A stretch of DNA of 64,000 nucleotides from Patiria miniata (taxonomy: Eukaryota; Echinodermata; Asteroidea; Valvatida; Asterinidae): NCBI RefSeq assembly GCF_015706575.1, contig NW_024037056.1:12537176-12601175 (forward strand), written 5' to 3'. Below are positions 41,601-51,700 of this stretch, piece by piece (position 1 is the stretch's first letter; each line of letters starts with the position of its first letter). The position numbers and the translations under genes are program-made. The notes under the pieces are model-generated. The model made no database searches, was not told where the DNA came from, and saw nothing but the letters and a program-made list of their open reading frames with translations.

Positions 41601-44600
41601 ACTTTGCCAAATTAAAAACGAACTACTAATGAAAATATCCAACGATGCGTCTTTAGACACATCGTTGGAAATTTCCTTCTTTCCTTGTTTTCTTCAACAT
41701 GACAGCTTGCCAGAGAGAATCATTTCACAGGGAGTGTAGTCCCATTACTATCTTTAAACCAAGTACGCTTTCAACAATAATTTTGTCAGTTACATTTTGG
41801 ATAGCTGATGGACTGTAGCTTTAATACGAAACCAACATACTAAAACTAAAGAGAAATTTCACCTGTGATTTGAGTGAGTCGGGCATGTCTCGTACGTTGA
41901 TTCCCATCACAATCTTCTCAATCCCGTCATAGAACAGCACCCGATACGAGCCGTTGGTCTTGATTCCCAGGATCTTGGCTGGGTAGTAGCGGCAGTCCGA
42001 CCAACGGGCCAAAACTTCATCGCCAACTTTGTAACCCTATGGGATTATGTGAAGCAGACATCTCAATAACAATCTCTAGAAAAGTTGTGGAGACATTTTC
42101 CCCAAAAGATTCATCTTGTCTTAGGGAAACTCTATTTAGCTCAGTTTACATGAATGTAAACGGACTTTTATGACATCAACAATTAGAGTTTTATTGTCAT
42201 GTTTGCCATTAGCCTAACAAATTCACTTTGCACTGAAATTTGCATGAGGAACTAACAGGGTCTTTACTTCCGGCAAATCTTGCGGGATAACTTTATCATG
42301 GCCCCAACCTGCCTGAGCAGTTCTGGTTACTCAATAGACGCCTCAGATGTTGTTGCCTGCGATAATTTTGAGATGATTCTGAAGACCTTACCCCTAGTGC
42401 TTTGACTTCTTTAGCCGTCTCCCGGCGGGCGGAGACCCGGGCCATCGGTCGCAGCCTGTCGCTGTCAAACTCCAGCCACTCGTCAAAGCGGGAATTCCAG
42501 CCAGCAAAGTGGATCAAGACGGTGCTATCTGTCTCGTCTACGCTCACGATCCTCGCAAGGTACCTGTTAGAGGTCGCAGGTTGTTAAAATCTGCCGCAGG
42601 CTTACGTATTTTAGATCGAATTTTCAAGACCTCAGAGTAACTACTTCGTAATAACTACATCAAACTGTACAAATTTTAAGTGCTCTTACCATTTTTTGGA
42701 ATAGTCCATGGCCTCCAGTTTGATCCCAGGCTGCAGGACGATCCCATGCTTGGAGATGCGGTACTTCTTGCCCAGGACATTCTGGCTTTCGTCGCTCTTG
42801 GATCTTTCACGCAGCCTGGCGGCACTTTTCAATCTTGAAAACTCTCGGGTCTTCTCTGGGTATGTGTTGCTTGGGGAGCCTATCTCCTGCTTTTTGTCAG
42901 CTACACTTGTTGGAACGCCTGTTCTATGTGTTCTGTGGATGGTACGCGTACGTGTGTGATCTCTTGAAGGAACTGTTGATGAGCTCATCCGTTTGTCTGA
43001 GGCTTCACGTCTTGATCTGGTGTCAGAAGTGGGATTGGATTCCCGGCTCTTGGCCTTCTCTACCTCATCTGTGAGGACTTCTTTGCTGCTTTGATCTTGC
43101 AACGTTGACCTAGACTTGTTCAGGTTTCCTGGGATCTCCTCTTCTGTGGATTCCTTGGTGGCCATCTCGATGTCGATGATGGTTGATGAGGAGTCAGAGC
43201 TGAAATTGTCAACATCCCTGGAGTTATCACCTTCATCGTCGGACGTGTCTTCCTCGATTTTCTGATTATCTCTGGCTGGTTTCTGGCTGCTGGTCAGATC
43301 TAGAGAAGCATTTGGTCGGCCGCCTGGAATCTTTTCCGAACTGGAGCTTGAACTTGGACCTGTTTCATTCTTTTCAGGAACCATCACATTCAATCCTTTA
43401 TCTGTCAAACCGGTGATTCTTTCACTGTCTTTAGGGCGCTGCTGCTGGGTCTCACTCGGAGGTCTTTGAGAAGCACTATCAACTGGCTTCAAGGTAATTC
43501 CTGGTCTCTTGATTAGTGTCTTCCGACGAGGAACTTCGATATTCAATTTTCCCAGACTTGCTTTAAAAGCATCCTCGAAAGACTTTAGTTTCTGCGTCTT
43601 GGCAATTTGCTTCGTTTCAAGTTCAGCAATCGTTTCTTTGGCCTGAACCACAGTTGGTTCTTTCTGAACAGTCTTTACATCGCTTTCTGTTTTAGCAACA
43701 ACAACTTGTTGATCATCGGGACTCTTCAAAGTTTCCCCCAAACTCGACTCAGGAACCTTCTCTGGAAACTCTGTTGTTTTGCTTTCAGGAACGTGAGTTG
43801 TTTTACGTTCAGCAATCTTTTCTGAAGCCTGAGCCACAGTTGGTGCTTCCTGAATAGTCAGTACATCACTATCTGGTTTAGCAACATCTTGCTGATCACC
43901 TGGATTCTTCAAAGTTTCTCCCGAACTCGACTCAGGAACCTTCTCTGAAAACTCTGTTGTTTTGCTTTCTGGTATGTGATCCTTTTCAACCTCGGTTTTT
44001 TTAGCTTCGGATGCCACACTCTGTTCAGTTTTTCCACTCGCTAGTTTCTTGTCCGATGCATCTGCTTGTAACTCTTCGACAGGACTGCACACTTGTTTCT
44101 CAATTTGTCGATCAGTTGGGGATCCGGACTCCGAGCGTTTCTCCACTGAACCCGATCCAAAGTTCTCATCAACAGCAACTTCTTGAGTAGGACAACTCCT
44201 GTCAGCCTCTTCAAGCTTTTCTTCAAGTTCTTGAGGTTCTTGGCTTGGTGGTCTGACGTCTTGGACTTCGTCATCAGAGTCTCCTTCCACATCGATCTCC
44301 TCGGATGTCTTCTCCGATGTTGCAGTCTTTTCATCATCCTCGTCTTTTGGAGATTGTCTCAGCATCCCGCTAGCTCCCAATACCCCTGATTCTTCCTCCA
44401 TTTTCCTTGTTACTTCTGCGTCCCCCTCGTTCAGTTATCACATTCCACTGATAAAGGAAAGATTAGAATAGGATATATGTAAGTGACAATTTAAGTCATT
44501 AGTCCAGCCGGTAGCCACAGGCAAATCTCATTTTTTTTTCTGGTGGTGTTCACAAGTCATTAGGGGACAGTCAATCAGGACTCATTCATAGCAAAATTGC

Positions 44601-45246
44601 ATTAGGAAGTATTACTTCAGCCCGACTGCATCTGGCTAGGAGTCAGAGTTTAGCTTTTGGCTGTCTGGCTGTACTACAGAGCTTGCGATAGTACTGTACG
44701 GCCAGATGCAGTCGAGCTTATATTACTTTACCATGATTGCCGGTCACGGCAAAATATCCACTGGCATGACTGGCAGGGCACTGCTTTACCTTGTTTACTT
44801 GAGTTGAGTTAAGCTGTTAAATTAGGTGATTAGGCCCTATAGAATTTTTTTTTAAATACAAACTTAATTCAAGTTTGCAAATGAAATATAGCGCAGCGCG
44901 ATCGACCGATCGCGCAGATCCACCGATCGCGCCCAACACTTTCACAATGGCGATGTCTATGCTATGACTATGCTGCACACAACAACGGCATGCCTGCCCA
45001 GTATCCGGACAATAACTTGCATCCTGATTTCTCCCCCCAAAACAATACGAAATACCCAAATCAAGTATCAGCAAATATACAAAACAAAGAAGGACAGACA
45101 GACAATTAACTATCTACATCAAGCATATAATGTAGTAATCTCAGTTGTTGATTACACAGAAAATAGAGACGGCGCGAAAATTCGTACTCACCAGCAGAAA
45201 AATTATGGCGTCAAGTGACCTTCAACTGTCGAGTGGTGGCGCTATT
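26620..45246 (-). CDS. PHF20: PHF20-like double-Tudor / C2H2 / PHD chromatin reader
   Basis: Fifteen coding exons (minus strand): 42690-44447 (ATG at 44401), 42392-42563, 41863-42036, 41340-41415, 40347-40486, 39387-39543, 38318-38362, 36376-36561, 35200-35612, 33526-33988, 32000-32254, 31129-31330, 29370-30387, 28349-28526, 26620-26756. A noncoding first exon probably ends at 45192 (GTGAGT donor). All phases close, giving 5,328 nt or 1,775 residues. Domains: acidic low-complexity N-terminus (1-545), Tudor 1 (about 555-620, LEAMDYSKKWYLARI), Tudor 2 (about 629-686, LARWSDCRYYPAKI), basic segment NKKRRGSK, a C2H2 finger (CxxxxC-x12-HxxxxH, about 840-868), a KR-rich region, a C4HC3 PHD finger (about 1205-1260) and a C-terminal leucine-rich helix. 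This is the PHF20/PHF20L1 plan; those proteins read methylated histones or p53 in the MOF-NSL acetyltransferase complex. The long N-terminal extension is unlike vertebrate PHF20, which begins almost at Tudor 1. The donor of exon 29370-30387 is a weak GTTCGT, chosen because it alone keeps frame. Confidence 0.88.
27252..27493. mobile_element. MITE with TTAAGGCCAAAAAA termini (copy 1)
   Basis: Left end TTTAAGGCCAAAAAAAATAT, right end TTATTTTTTTGGCCTAA, as inverted repeats around about 240 bp. Inside, tctctggtcagacca and gaccagagactga also pair. A related element lies at 32610-32797. Confidence 0.65.
27676..27854. mobile_element. MITE family D (copy 1, reverse)
   Basis: About 180 bp with ends TAGACCATAATCATG and ...AATAAAGGTCTA. 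The interior (ccaaaacgaggctggaagga) is the reverse complement of the 52141 and 53503 copies. Confidence 0.75.
28141..28214. mobile_element. Minimal piggyBac-like MITE (TTAA, CCCTAAC ends)
   Basis: TTAACCCTAACTCACTAG on the left and GACTGTTAGGGTTAA on the right bound only about 70 bp. Outer TTAA plus CCCT termini are typical of piggyBac-type elements. The interior gattcagg/ggaggat matches the longer copies. Confidence 0.65.
29030..29272. mobile_element. Foldback MITE, family E (near-palindromic)
   Basis: Starts GGGCCAATTTCATAGAGCTG and ends CAGCTCTATGAAATTTGGCC. The arms pair over almost the full 243 bp, including gcttaagcacaaaatttgc. Related copies are at 54530-54745 and, partly, 28860-29005. 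It is intronic in the PHF20-like gene. Confidence 0.85.
30480..30890. repeat. 21-bp minisatellite in an intron of the PHF20-like gene
   Basis: The unit gattggcttgtgatgacttgt repeats head to tail at least seven times between 30545 and 30700 and decays on both sides. The period of 21 makes open frames (SQSQVIT heptads on the minus strand), but it lies between two spliced exons and has no splice sites. Confidence 0.9.
31352..31891. mobile_element. TTAA-type repeat with central palindrome, family F (copy 1)
   Basis: Left TTAAAGGGAATATGCAACA, right GATGTACATTCCCTTTAAA. The centre (31513-31546) is a perfect 34-bp palindrome. The same architecture recurs at 47389-47908 and 48940-49484. No ORF of note. 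It lies in an intron of the PHF20-like gene. Confidence 0.8.
32341..32565. repeat. TTAA/CCCTAA-family partial copy (GGAGGATTGAGG array)
   Basis: cttaatcctccaaagtcctc followed by ttttggaggattgaggctgaatgc twice. It is the same motif set as 34206-34547 without clear ends. Intronic in the PHF20-like gene. Confidence 0.55.
32610..32797. mobile_element. MITE with TTAAGGCCAAAAAA termini (copy 2)
   Basis: taaggccaaaaaaatatata on the left and tattattttggcctaa-like on the right match the ends of 27252-27493; the interior differs. It is intronic in the PHF20-like gene. Confidence 0.6.
32986..33240. repeat. Dispersed repeat, family G (copy 1)
   Basis: About 250 bp from gggctccgtgcgccgacca to ggggtacttgtgaacggag. 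It matches 34917-35166 in the same orientation along its whole length. Intronic in the PHF20-like gene. Confidence 0.8.
34206..34547. mobile_element. TTAA/CCCTAA repeat with AATCCTCCAAAATCC array (copy)
   Basis: Ends are degenerate ctaaccccctagg and ggtttggttaa. Inside, tcaatcctccaaaatcctc recurs six or more times at irregular spacing. It lies in an intron of the PHF20-like gene. Confidence 0.6.
34917..35166. repeat. Dispersed repeat, family G (copy 2)
   Basis: Second copy of the 32986-33240 repeat, ending about 35 bp before the exon at 35200-35612. A more distant relative with the same right end (ggtctcccccaactctccat ... gggggtacttgtgcacgaag) lies at 59550-59812. Confidence 0.8.
35748..35905. 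mobile_element. hAT-type MITE with perfect 8-bp target duplication
   Basis: Termini CAGTGTTGTAGTAC and GTACCACAACACTG bound 158 bp of GAGTAC-rich sequence. ACAATCAG flanks both sides exactly (35740-35747 and 35906-35913), the 8-bp duplication expected of hAT elements. It is intronic in the PHF20-like gene. Confidence 0.9.
36519..37550. repeat. Minisatellite built from a PHF20-like exon start and its 3' splice site
   Basis: Seven degenerate copies, with periods of about 140 bp falling to about 130 bp, follow the real exon 36376-36561 in its upstream intron. Each contains, on the minus strand, the intron end (ATATTCCTCCCATCA-like), the splice junction and the first ~45 exon bases (VAPKELVIDLDHNK). 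Copy anchors (gttgtggtc) lie near 36661, 36801, 36942, 37082, 37207, 37341 and 37471. Later copies decay and shorten. Confidence 0.88.
37560..38310. other. Intron of the PHF20-like gene, no feature seen
   Basis: AT-rich intronic sequence between the exon-derived minisatellite and the 45-bp exon 38318-38362. No ORF, RNA gene or inverted repeat recognised. Confidence 0.4.
38363..39386. other. Intron of the PHF20-like gene, mostly featureless
   Basis: AT-rich sequence. The only structure seen is a GAGTACTCG-rich patch at about 39160-39260 (actcgagtactcg ... cgagtactcgag) that resembles the interior of the 35748-35905 hAT MITE. Confidence 0.4.
39642..39944. mobile_element. Foldback MITE, family A (copy 2)
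   Basis: Carries the same terminal inverted repeats (TATCGTTTCGGTTTGCG / AAACCGAAACGATA) and internal GATAAGAAC...GTTCTTATC arms as 4848-5138, and the same gcatggtggagtat lead-in. No coding capacity. It lies in an intron of the PHF20-like gene. Confidence 0.8.
40710..41090. mobile_element. MITE with about 50-bp terminal inverted repeats, family H (copy 1)
   Basis: Left end AATTCGGGCGATTCACGATG, right end CATTGTGAATCGCCCGAATT. The arms agree over about 50 bp with one mismatch. The ORFs inside are not conserved between copies. It lies in an intron of the PHF20-like gene. Confidence 0.88.
41310..41339 (-). other. Alternative 5' splice site extension (30 nt) of a PHF20-like exon
   Basis: The exon ending at 41340 (donor GTAAAT) could equally run on to a second donor GTATCG and end at 41310. 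Both give phase 1, fitting the next exon at 40486. The extension would add ten residues, mainly Lys/Gly/Ser, next to the basic AT-hook-like segment. Sequence alone cannot say which is used. Confidence 0.4.
41497..41822. repeat. Dispersed repeat, family I (copy 1)
   Basis: aacacgttctcattcagccg through ttttggatagctgatggact, with an internal hairpin tccaacgatg...catcgttgga at 41639-41668. It matches 55430-55746. Intronic in the PHF20-like gene. Confidence 0.7.
43607..43978 (-). repeat. Coding tandem duplication of about 61 residues in the PHF20-like N-terminus
   Basis: Residues 142-203 and 203-265 are two copies of one unit. Each begins PESKTTEF and continues EKVPESS, GETLK and DQQ, ending in an acidic/Lys-rich stretch. 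The copies differ at many positions, so the duplication is not recent. It lies in the disordered N-terminal extension and preserves frame. Confidence 0.8.
44622..44720. repeat. Short inverted repeat
   Basis: cccgactgcatctggc pairs with gccagatgcagtcgag across about 65 bp. It lies in the first intron of the PHF20-like gene. Confidence 0.6.
45192..45246 (-). other. Probable noncoding first exon of the PHF20-like gene
   Basis: A strong donor (CTG|GTGAGT) lies at 45192 on the minus strand, and the acceptor at 44448 opens the first coding exon. No ATG occurs in the presumed exon. The upstream edge is not visible and is set arbitrarily. Confidence 0.45.
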
Positions 45247-45745
45247 TAAAAATAGTGGTGGAAATAAATTAAGGCACATAAATTGTTCACGGACAAGTTT
45301 CGAGTTGAAAAGCGAAGATTTTTGGTGACATTCGCTGGTCAAAATTACGATGAGCTGATGTAAAAGTTTAACAAGACAATGTTTTTTTTCCTTAGATAAA
45401 CTTACGGGACATTTCGTTAAAATTCTGTTGTGGAAAAATAGAAATAGAAAACGGAGTTGGCAAATAAAATCATTTCAGGCATGATGAACACAGAAACTTA
45501 GGGAATTGTACAGAATTATAGTTATATAAGTTTATTTTTAGTCGCGGAAAGGTTGTTTTCGTGTCCCACCAAAGCCGCACCATAGAGCAAGGACATATTT
45601 TTCCTAAAGCCACCCGCAAAAATGCGGGATGCGGCGCGGCGATGATGGGGAAATTTGTGGTTATCACAAACAGCGCCCTCTCGTGTTTGAAATCAACACT
45701 TGTACTTAATTAATTCATTTGACGTCGCAACGTCAACGCACCAAC
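45247..45745. promoter_or_regulatory. Probable bidirectional promoter, PHF20-like / SH3BP5
   Basis: The two conserved genes start head to head with about 0.5 kb between their first exons, and no other gene lies between. The stretch has local CpG-rich patches (for example around 45600-45640) and no TATA box at a useful distance. A shared promoter is inferred from geometry, not from a recognised core element. Confidence 0.5.
45720..45735. promoter_or_regulatory. CRE/ATF-like dyad next to the SH3BP5 start
   Basis: TGACGT and ACGTCA half-sites are arranged as an inverted repeat around CGCA, 10 bp before the SH3BP5 ATG. They resemble CREB/ATF half-sites, with wider spacing than a standard CRE. 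Function is inferred only. Confidence 0.35.
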
Positions 45746-48700
45746 ATGGCATCGACTTGCACGGAAGAAGAGGAAATTGACCCCAGAATTAAGGTAGGAT
45801 TTCACCCTTTTAAACAATAAATTTACTCGATTCCTGCTGGAAAATTATTCATTCGGTCACTATGTATTGTGCATTTGATTGTTATGAATTGACAGCACTG
45901 AATTCGTTGAGAAATTTACATTTGAAATATGTGTGTGCATCCGAAATATTTTTTTATGGCTTTCCTTCGCGTGTACGTTAGCGGATCGATACGGGGTTGA
46001 ATGGCGGGCATTCAATGCACACAACGCCGGGCATTGTTACCATGTTTGGGACATGATGCGGCATTTAAATGTCGCCAAATGCAGCACACGCCCATAAAAC
46101 AAATTCAGGGTGTGAATAATTTAGAGGTAGGAATGATGTTTCAAATTACAGTTATTAATTTTGTATTATTGTCAGTCATTATGCTCATGTTGGTTTGAAG
46201 AAAAAGGAAAGATTCCCATATCTGGACATCACTTGACACCCTGTGCACAAACCCTATGAGACTGGTCTGAAAATTTCTAAGTGTTTCCTTAGTAAATACT
46301 GCAATATTTTCCCTGCTAAATTTAACATGTTAGGACATATTAATTATTATCACTTTCTGATTGCTGATATGAAGGGAAAAATTAGTGATGGCCAGATTAA
46401 TCAAACTTCATAATTTGAATTGACAAGATGAGAAAATAAAAAAAATACTGGCGAAGGATGTTATTAACATTAATTTTACAATTTTGCATACATTGTGAAA
46501 TTTTCTTCGAGAAGAAAATGCATATTATTTGTTTACCACATTACATGTTTATCCATTTTTATTTATTCAATCAAGCTTCCTTCTTTAAAAATTAAGAAAA
46601 ATTAACCATGCATTTTAATAATCCAAAATTGTATTTAAATAATCGCTGAACATGGCAAATGTTAGCTTTCCCTTTTGCTGTAAAATGATTACCTAATCAC
46701 TTGGGCAATGCATTTTAGATTCTCAGAAGTACAAAAATATGAATGCACAGTACAGGTACAAGGCGTGCTTTTTTGCTAAAAGTGTTACGAAATAATTCTG
46801 ATTACGGGAGGGGAATAAACCCTGCGAAAACTCTTTTGGGAGAACACACAGGGAAATTCCCGTCGGACTAGTTTCCTGCATGACATAATGAAGTCATGCT
46901 ACCAGCTGGTACTGTTTGGTATCGTACGATAGTCGTTTTTTTTGTGGAAAATAATGCAACAATGGATTTCGGTTCCCCATGGTTCAGCAGCAATCCAGGG
47001 CAAAGTTTGGCAGCGTAACACTGACAGTGCAATTTTCTGGCTGTGAAATCAGTGAACCGTTATAGTCCTTCACCATAAAGTGAACCCGCTTTTAGCAAGG
47101 CCATTGTACTCTTTGACAATAAAGCAACATGGTAGGATGGTTAATTGGAATTCTTGAAGTACACTTGTGTTGGCGTCATGTAAACAAACTTCCGTAGTGG
47201 TGTATTTGTACATAGATGTGCGTGAACACATAACTACATGTATGTGGTCATTCTATAAATTTAGCCTACATGTATGTTGGTTTCAAAGTGTGACATTTTT
47301 TCCTGTCCACTGAACTTTGTAACTTGCCATTTAAGTATAATTGAGAATGACATCAAACGATTTTCTATTTGTTGCGTAGATTGTTTGCTTTAAGGGAATA
47401 TATATCATTTGCTTTTGCTGTAATTTTCAGAAATGGATGGAATTGGGGGGGTTGGAAATATATAGCAAATACTTTACACTGACTTTTTTGAGGTTTTGGG
47501 TTCGAAAATGCTATAAAAACCAAGAAAAACAATCATTTTCCTGTAGTCTGGTTCCCTGACTCCATATAAGAAGAAACAGAGCAGTTTACATACATTGGGG
47601 AATTGTAAGGTCAGGGAACCAGTCTAGCTGGCTTGTACCCGTTCATAGGTGTGTAATTGATTGCAAACAAGTGCGATGGTCAATTGGGGCCAGTATTTGA
47701 AAAAAGCCAGTTTTTTTCCAACGCTGGTCGGCCGACCAGCGTTGGAAATTGATACAAAAATACCACTTTTCTTGAAAATGACAGTATACCAGGTGCCATG
47801 ATTTTACAGGATGCTTTACACTCATTCACCAACAGTCCAGCAAGGTATTTCAAAATGATTTGGTAGTTTTATTTTTTGATGTTTGCAAATGTTGTATTTT
47901 CCCTTTAAGGCCAGTTAAAATTAACGTTTAGGTTTACATCACTGAGATTGAAAAAAAAAAAAAAACAGTCGGGAGGGGAATTTTTATATTTTATAAATTT
48001 CCACTTGTTTGCGTCCAAAGTGATTTGAGTGGTCCAAAGTCCAATGTTATGGTACTAAATCTAGAATTGTAATCTGTACTTCAGTAGAATTTGAGGAAGT
48101 TGAATTGAAAAAAAAACCCCGAAATTTCCTGGATTTGTCCTAATTCCACCTATAGTTTGTGATATGTCATGTACTTTTGTGTTCATTGAATTAGTTATGT
48201 ATATTCTGAAAAAGAAAAGGTACAAATATACAAGAACGCAAAAAAAATTCTGCCGAAATTGAAACTTCAAGGCCTATCGTTTCGCAATTTTACATATTCT
48301 TTACAGTTATAGAATTTTAGGAAGTTAATTTGAAAAAAACAATCTTCCTGGTATTTTCCCAGCTTATGTGGTATCCACCAATAGTTTGTGTATGAGTCAT
48401 AAAAATGCCCTGGGGACTTTCAGTGTGTGAATGAAAGAGCAAACAAAAGCATTGGCATGTGTACCACAATGGATGACCTTCCATTGTGGGATAGAGGTTG
48501 CAGCATGCACACATGCATGTATGGCTATATGGAACGAAAAGCTGCCTGAACTAATCCAAGAACAACAAAAAATAAGGACATTATTTCATTCATTCATTGC
48601 ACATGTACTTGTATCGGAGCCCTATTTGTGTAGTGCATGACTTTGTTTATAAAATTGTAGTGCAAAACGCTCTGCTTTTTAAAGCTGTTTTGCAATTTGA

Positions 48701-51700
48701 CGCAATTTTGGAAAGTAATTTTTGATATTTTGTATTTCAAAATTTAAAAAACGCTAACTTTTGCATATTATGGGCCTCATATTCATTGGTGGGGAAATTA
48801 ATGTGGAATATATGCATGTAATAATATAAATTTATTGCACTTTAATGTATTTTGCATCAATGTACCAGTACCGGTATCTTATGAATAAACTGAAACCCCC
48901 AACTTACATGGAAAGATGTAAACATTAAAATCTTTTCAGTTAAAGGGAAGATACAACATTTGCAAACTTCAAAAAACGAAATGATCATATTATCACAAAA
49001 TATCTTACTGGATTATTAGGGAATGACAGTCCAAAGCACCCAGTAAAGTTGTAGCTCCTGGTGTGCTGACATATTCAAGAAAAACTGCATTTTTCCAGCA
49101 CTGGTCGGCCCACCAGCGTTGGAGAAAACTGGCTTTTTTCAAAAAGTGCTCCGAATTTTTCATATTTAGTTCGTCTGTAGTTTCTTTGCAATTGATTACA
49201 TACCTGTGAAGACTACAAGCCTGCTAGACTGATTCTCAGACCTTACAATTCCCCAAAGTTTATAAATTTCATCTTTTCAATTTTCAATTTCATCCGTTTC
49301 ATCTTAAGTGGCGTCAGGGAACCAGACTACAAAAATATGATTGTTTTTATTTGTTTTTTCCAGCTTCTACGAACCCAAAACGTGAAACAAGTCAGTGTAA
49401 CAATATTTGCTATATCATACTAATCCTCCAAATCCATTTATTTCTGAAAATTGCAGCAAAAGCAAATGTTGTACATTCCCTTTAAACTACCGGTAATCTG
49501 TAGATTTACATAACAAGTAACCACACCGAAATTATACAGTGTATTTCTTTACTACAACTGAATTTCAAATTTAAAAGCCATTTTTGTCCAAGCTCCTGCA
49601 ACACATTATTATTCATATATGTAAATTTATTCACTGATGTATACATGTAAGAGACAACCTTCCCAACAAGGACAAACACCATATGGTGCAGAATATGCAA
49701 GGTTTTCTTTAAAAAGAAAAAATGGCCTTCAAGTAAAGTGTACAAATACTTCAGAACATTCATCATCCTTAGCTTGATCACAATGTCCCACAATGTGTGG
49801 AACATTGTCCTGGTTATTCCAGTGTAAGTGCCCAAGGGATCGGTTCGCTCCAGCCTTGCCCTTTTGTCATGTTTGTGAACACATTTTCAAGCAAGTCTGA
49901 TGCAATGCCCAAGGGATGTAAACATATGTAGGCCCTACTGTATAGGGGGAGTGTGGCCTAGTGGTTAGAATTTGTGAATCCTGATCAAAGGGTCAGGGGT
50001 TCCAATCCAGCTGCTGGCCATGTGTTGTGTCCTTGGGCAAGCCACTTCGCCCCCACTTGCCTCTCTCCACCCAGGAGTATAAATGGGTACCAGCATTAGC
50101 TGGGGAGTAACCTGGAATGGACTGGCCTCCCATCCAGGGGAATAGAAATTTATATTCTCGATTGTTTCATGCCATGGAAACCGGAGATAAATGCCGGCCT
50201 GACGGGCCATATTGGCTCGTGACAGACTTTACTACTTTTTACTATTGTATACAGGACTGTTTTGTAGGGCGAATTACATGTTGATACCGAGAAGTTTCAC
50301 ATTTTCACAGGTTATTAAGGAGAAATTATTGTCATCTCTCCCCCACAAATTTAATGTTCAGTCATTTTTTTTTTCCTCAATATTTTAATCTTTTTTCAAG
50401 TTGTGGTATAACAACAAAATGATACCCTTTTCACTACATGAAGATATTTCCTTTTTCATGCATTGCAAATCTCAGTATTCCCATTCACAGCTTGAATCTT
50501 TCCTCACCTAGTCGTCCCCCCCCCCCCAAGTTTACAAAGTCAAGGTTTCTTAGGTCACAAATATCCGGGAATTCTCGTGGGAGGTTCCAGAAGTTCAGTT
50601 GAGTTACTTTATAAAGTGCTGGCTTGCTACATAGTTACAGCTTGCTCTATGGTTACAGTAGCAGGAGAAGAAAGATTACCCCCTACTGAGACGTAGAAAT
50701 AACTTGAATCGTCATGTCTGGAACTTCTAGGAGATAACTTTTCTGAAGAAAGTGTTGTTCTGTGTTGATATGTGTTTCGTCTCAAGACTGACTGACTAGA
50801 ATGCAATTGTATGCAAGAAGGTTTTCATAATTAGGGACTTTGTTTCTTTTTTTTTTGGTACTTTATACTTCACAGACTTGTACATTTTTAATTTTAAGGC
50901 ATTTTCTTTTTAAAAGGCAATGATTTTCTGTCTCAGAATTGTAACTTTTTTGTCCATTTGAGTTAATCATAAATTCCAGTTCAATCATTTGAACTTTGAA
51001 TGTCAGACAAATATCTGTTTCCATGTTTTGCGATTTGTTGCATTTATGTCTGCTGGAAAAATAATTTTTTACCCATTAGAGTTAATCATGAATTTCAGTT
51101 CAGCAATTTGAACTTTGAATGTCAGACAAATATCAATTTCCATGTTTTGCGATTTGTTGCATTTATGTCTGCTAGAAAAATAATTAATAGTAATAATTTG
51201 GTAAAAAAAAGTTTGGCAAGTTTTCTTGGAATATCAATTGACAAACCATTTGTAACATTCATAAAATGACACTCAGTTGTTCCTTTTGCACACTACTGTA
51301 CATAAATGCCAACAGGAAATCTTCCTTCTCCAAAATTTCCACGAAATGAGTCCAAGCTGCCAACAGATTAGGAAGTAATTCAATATGTCTGGAAATATGA
51401 TCAATGCCAACTGGTAATATTGTGACTCCTGATAGTGACACTGCTTTCTTAGCACTCAGTGTGTTTTTTGCTAATGTAGCAAAATAATTTTGAGGGCCGG
51501 TTTACAATAATTTACAAATCAAAAAGGTCTACCTGAAATGGCAACATCTCTTTATGCCTGCTCAATGTACTGTTCAAAAGCTAAAACTTAATAAGTGAAA
51601 TATAAATGTTAGTCATGAATCCGTCCGGAAATAATTTATCAAGTGAGCCTGAGAATAAGATGCGTCATCATTTACAGAATCTGTCAAATACACCTGTAAG

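Noticed and set aside
44964..45218. 84-residue ORF in the PHF20-like/SH3BP5 promoter region
   Set aside because: No domain, and it crosses the strong minus-strand donor at 45192. Treated as untranslated or first-intron sequence.
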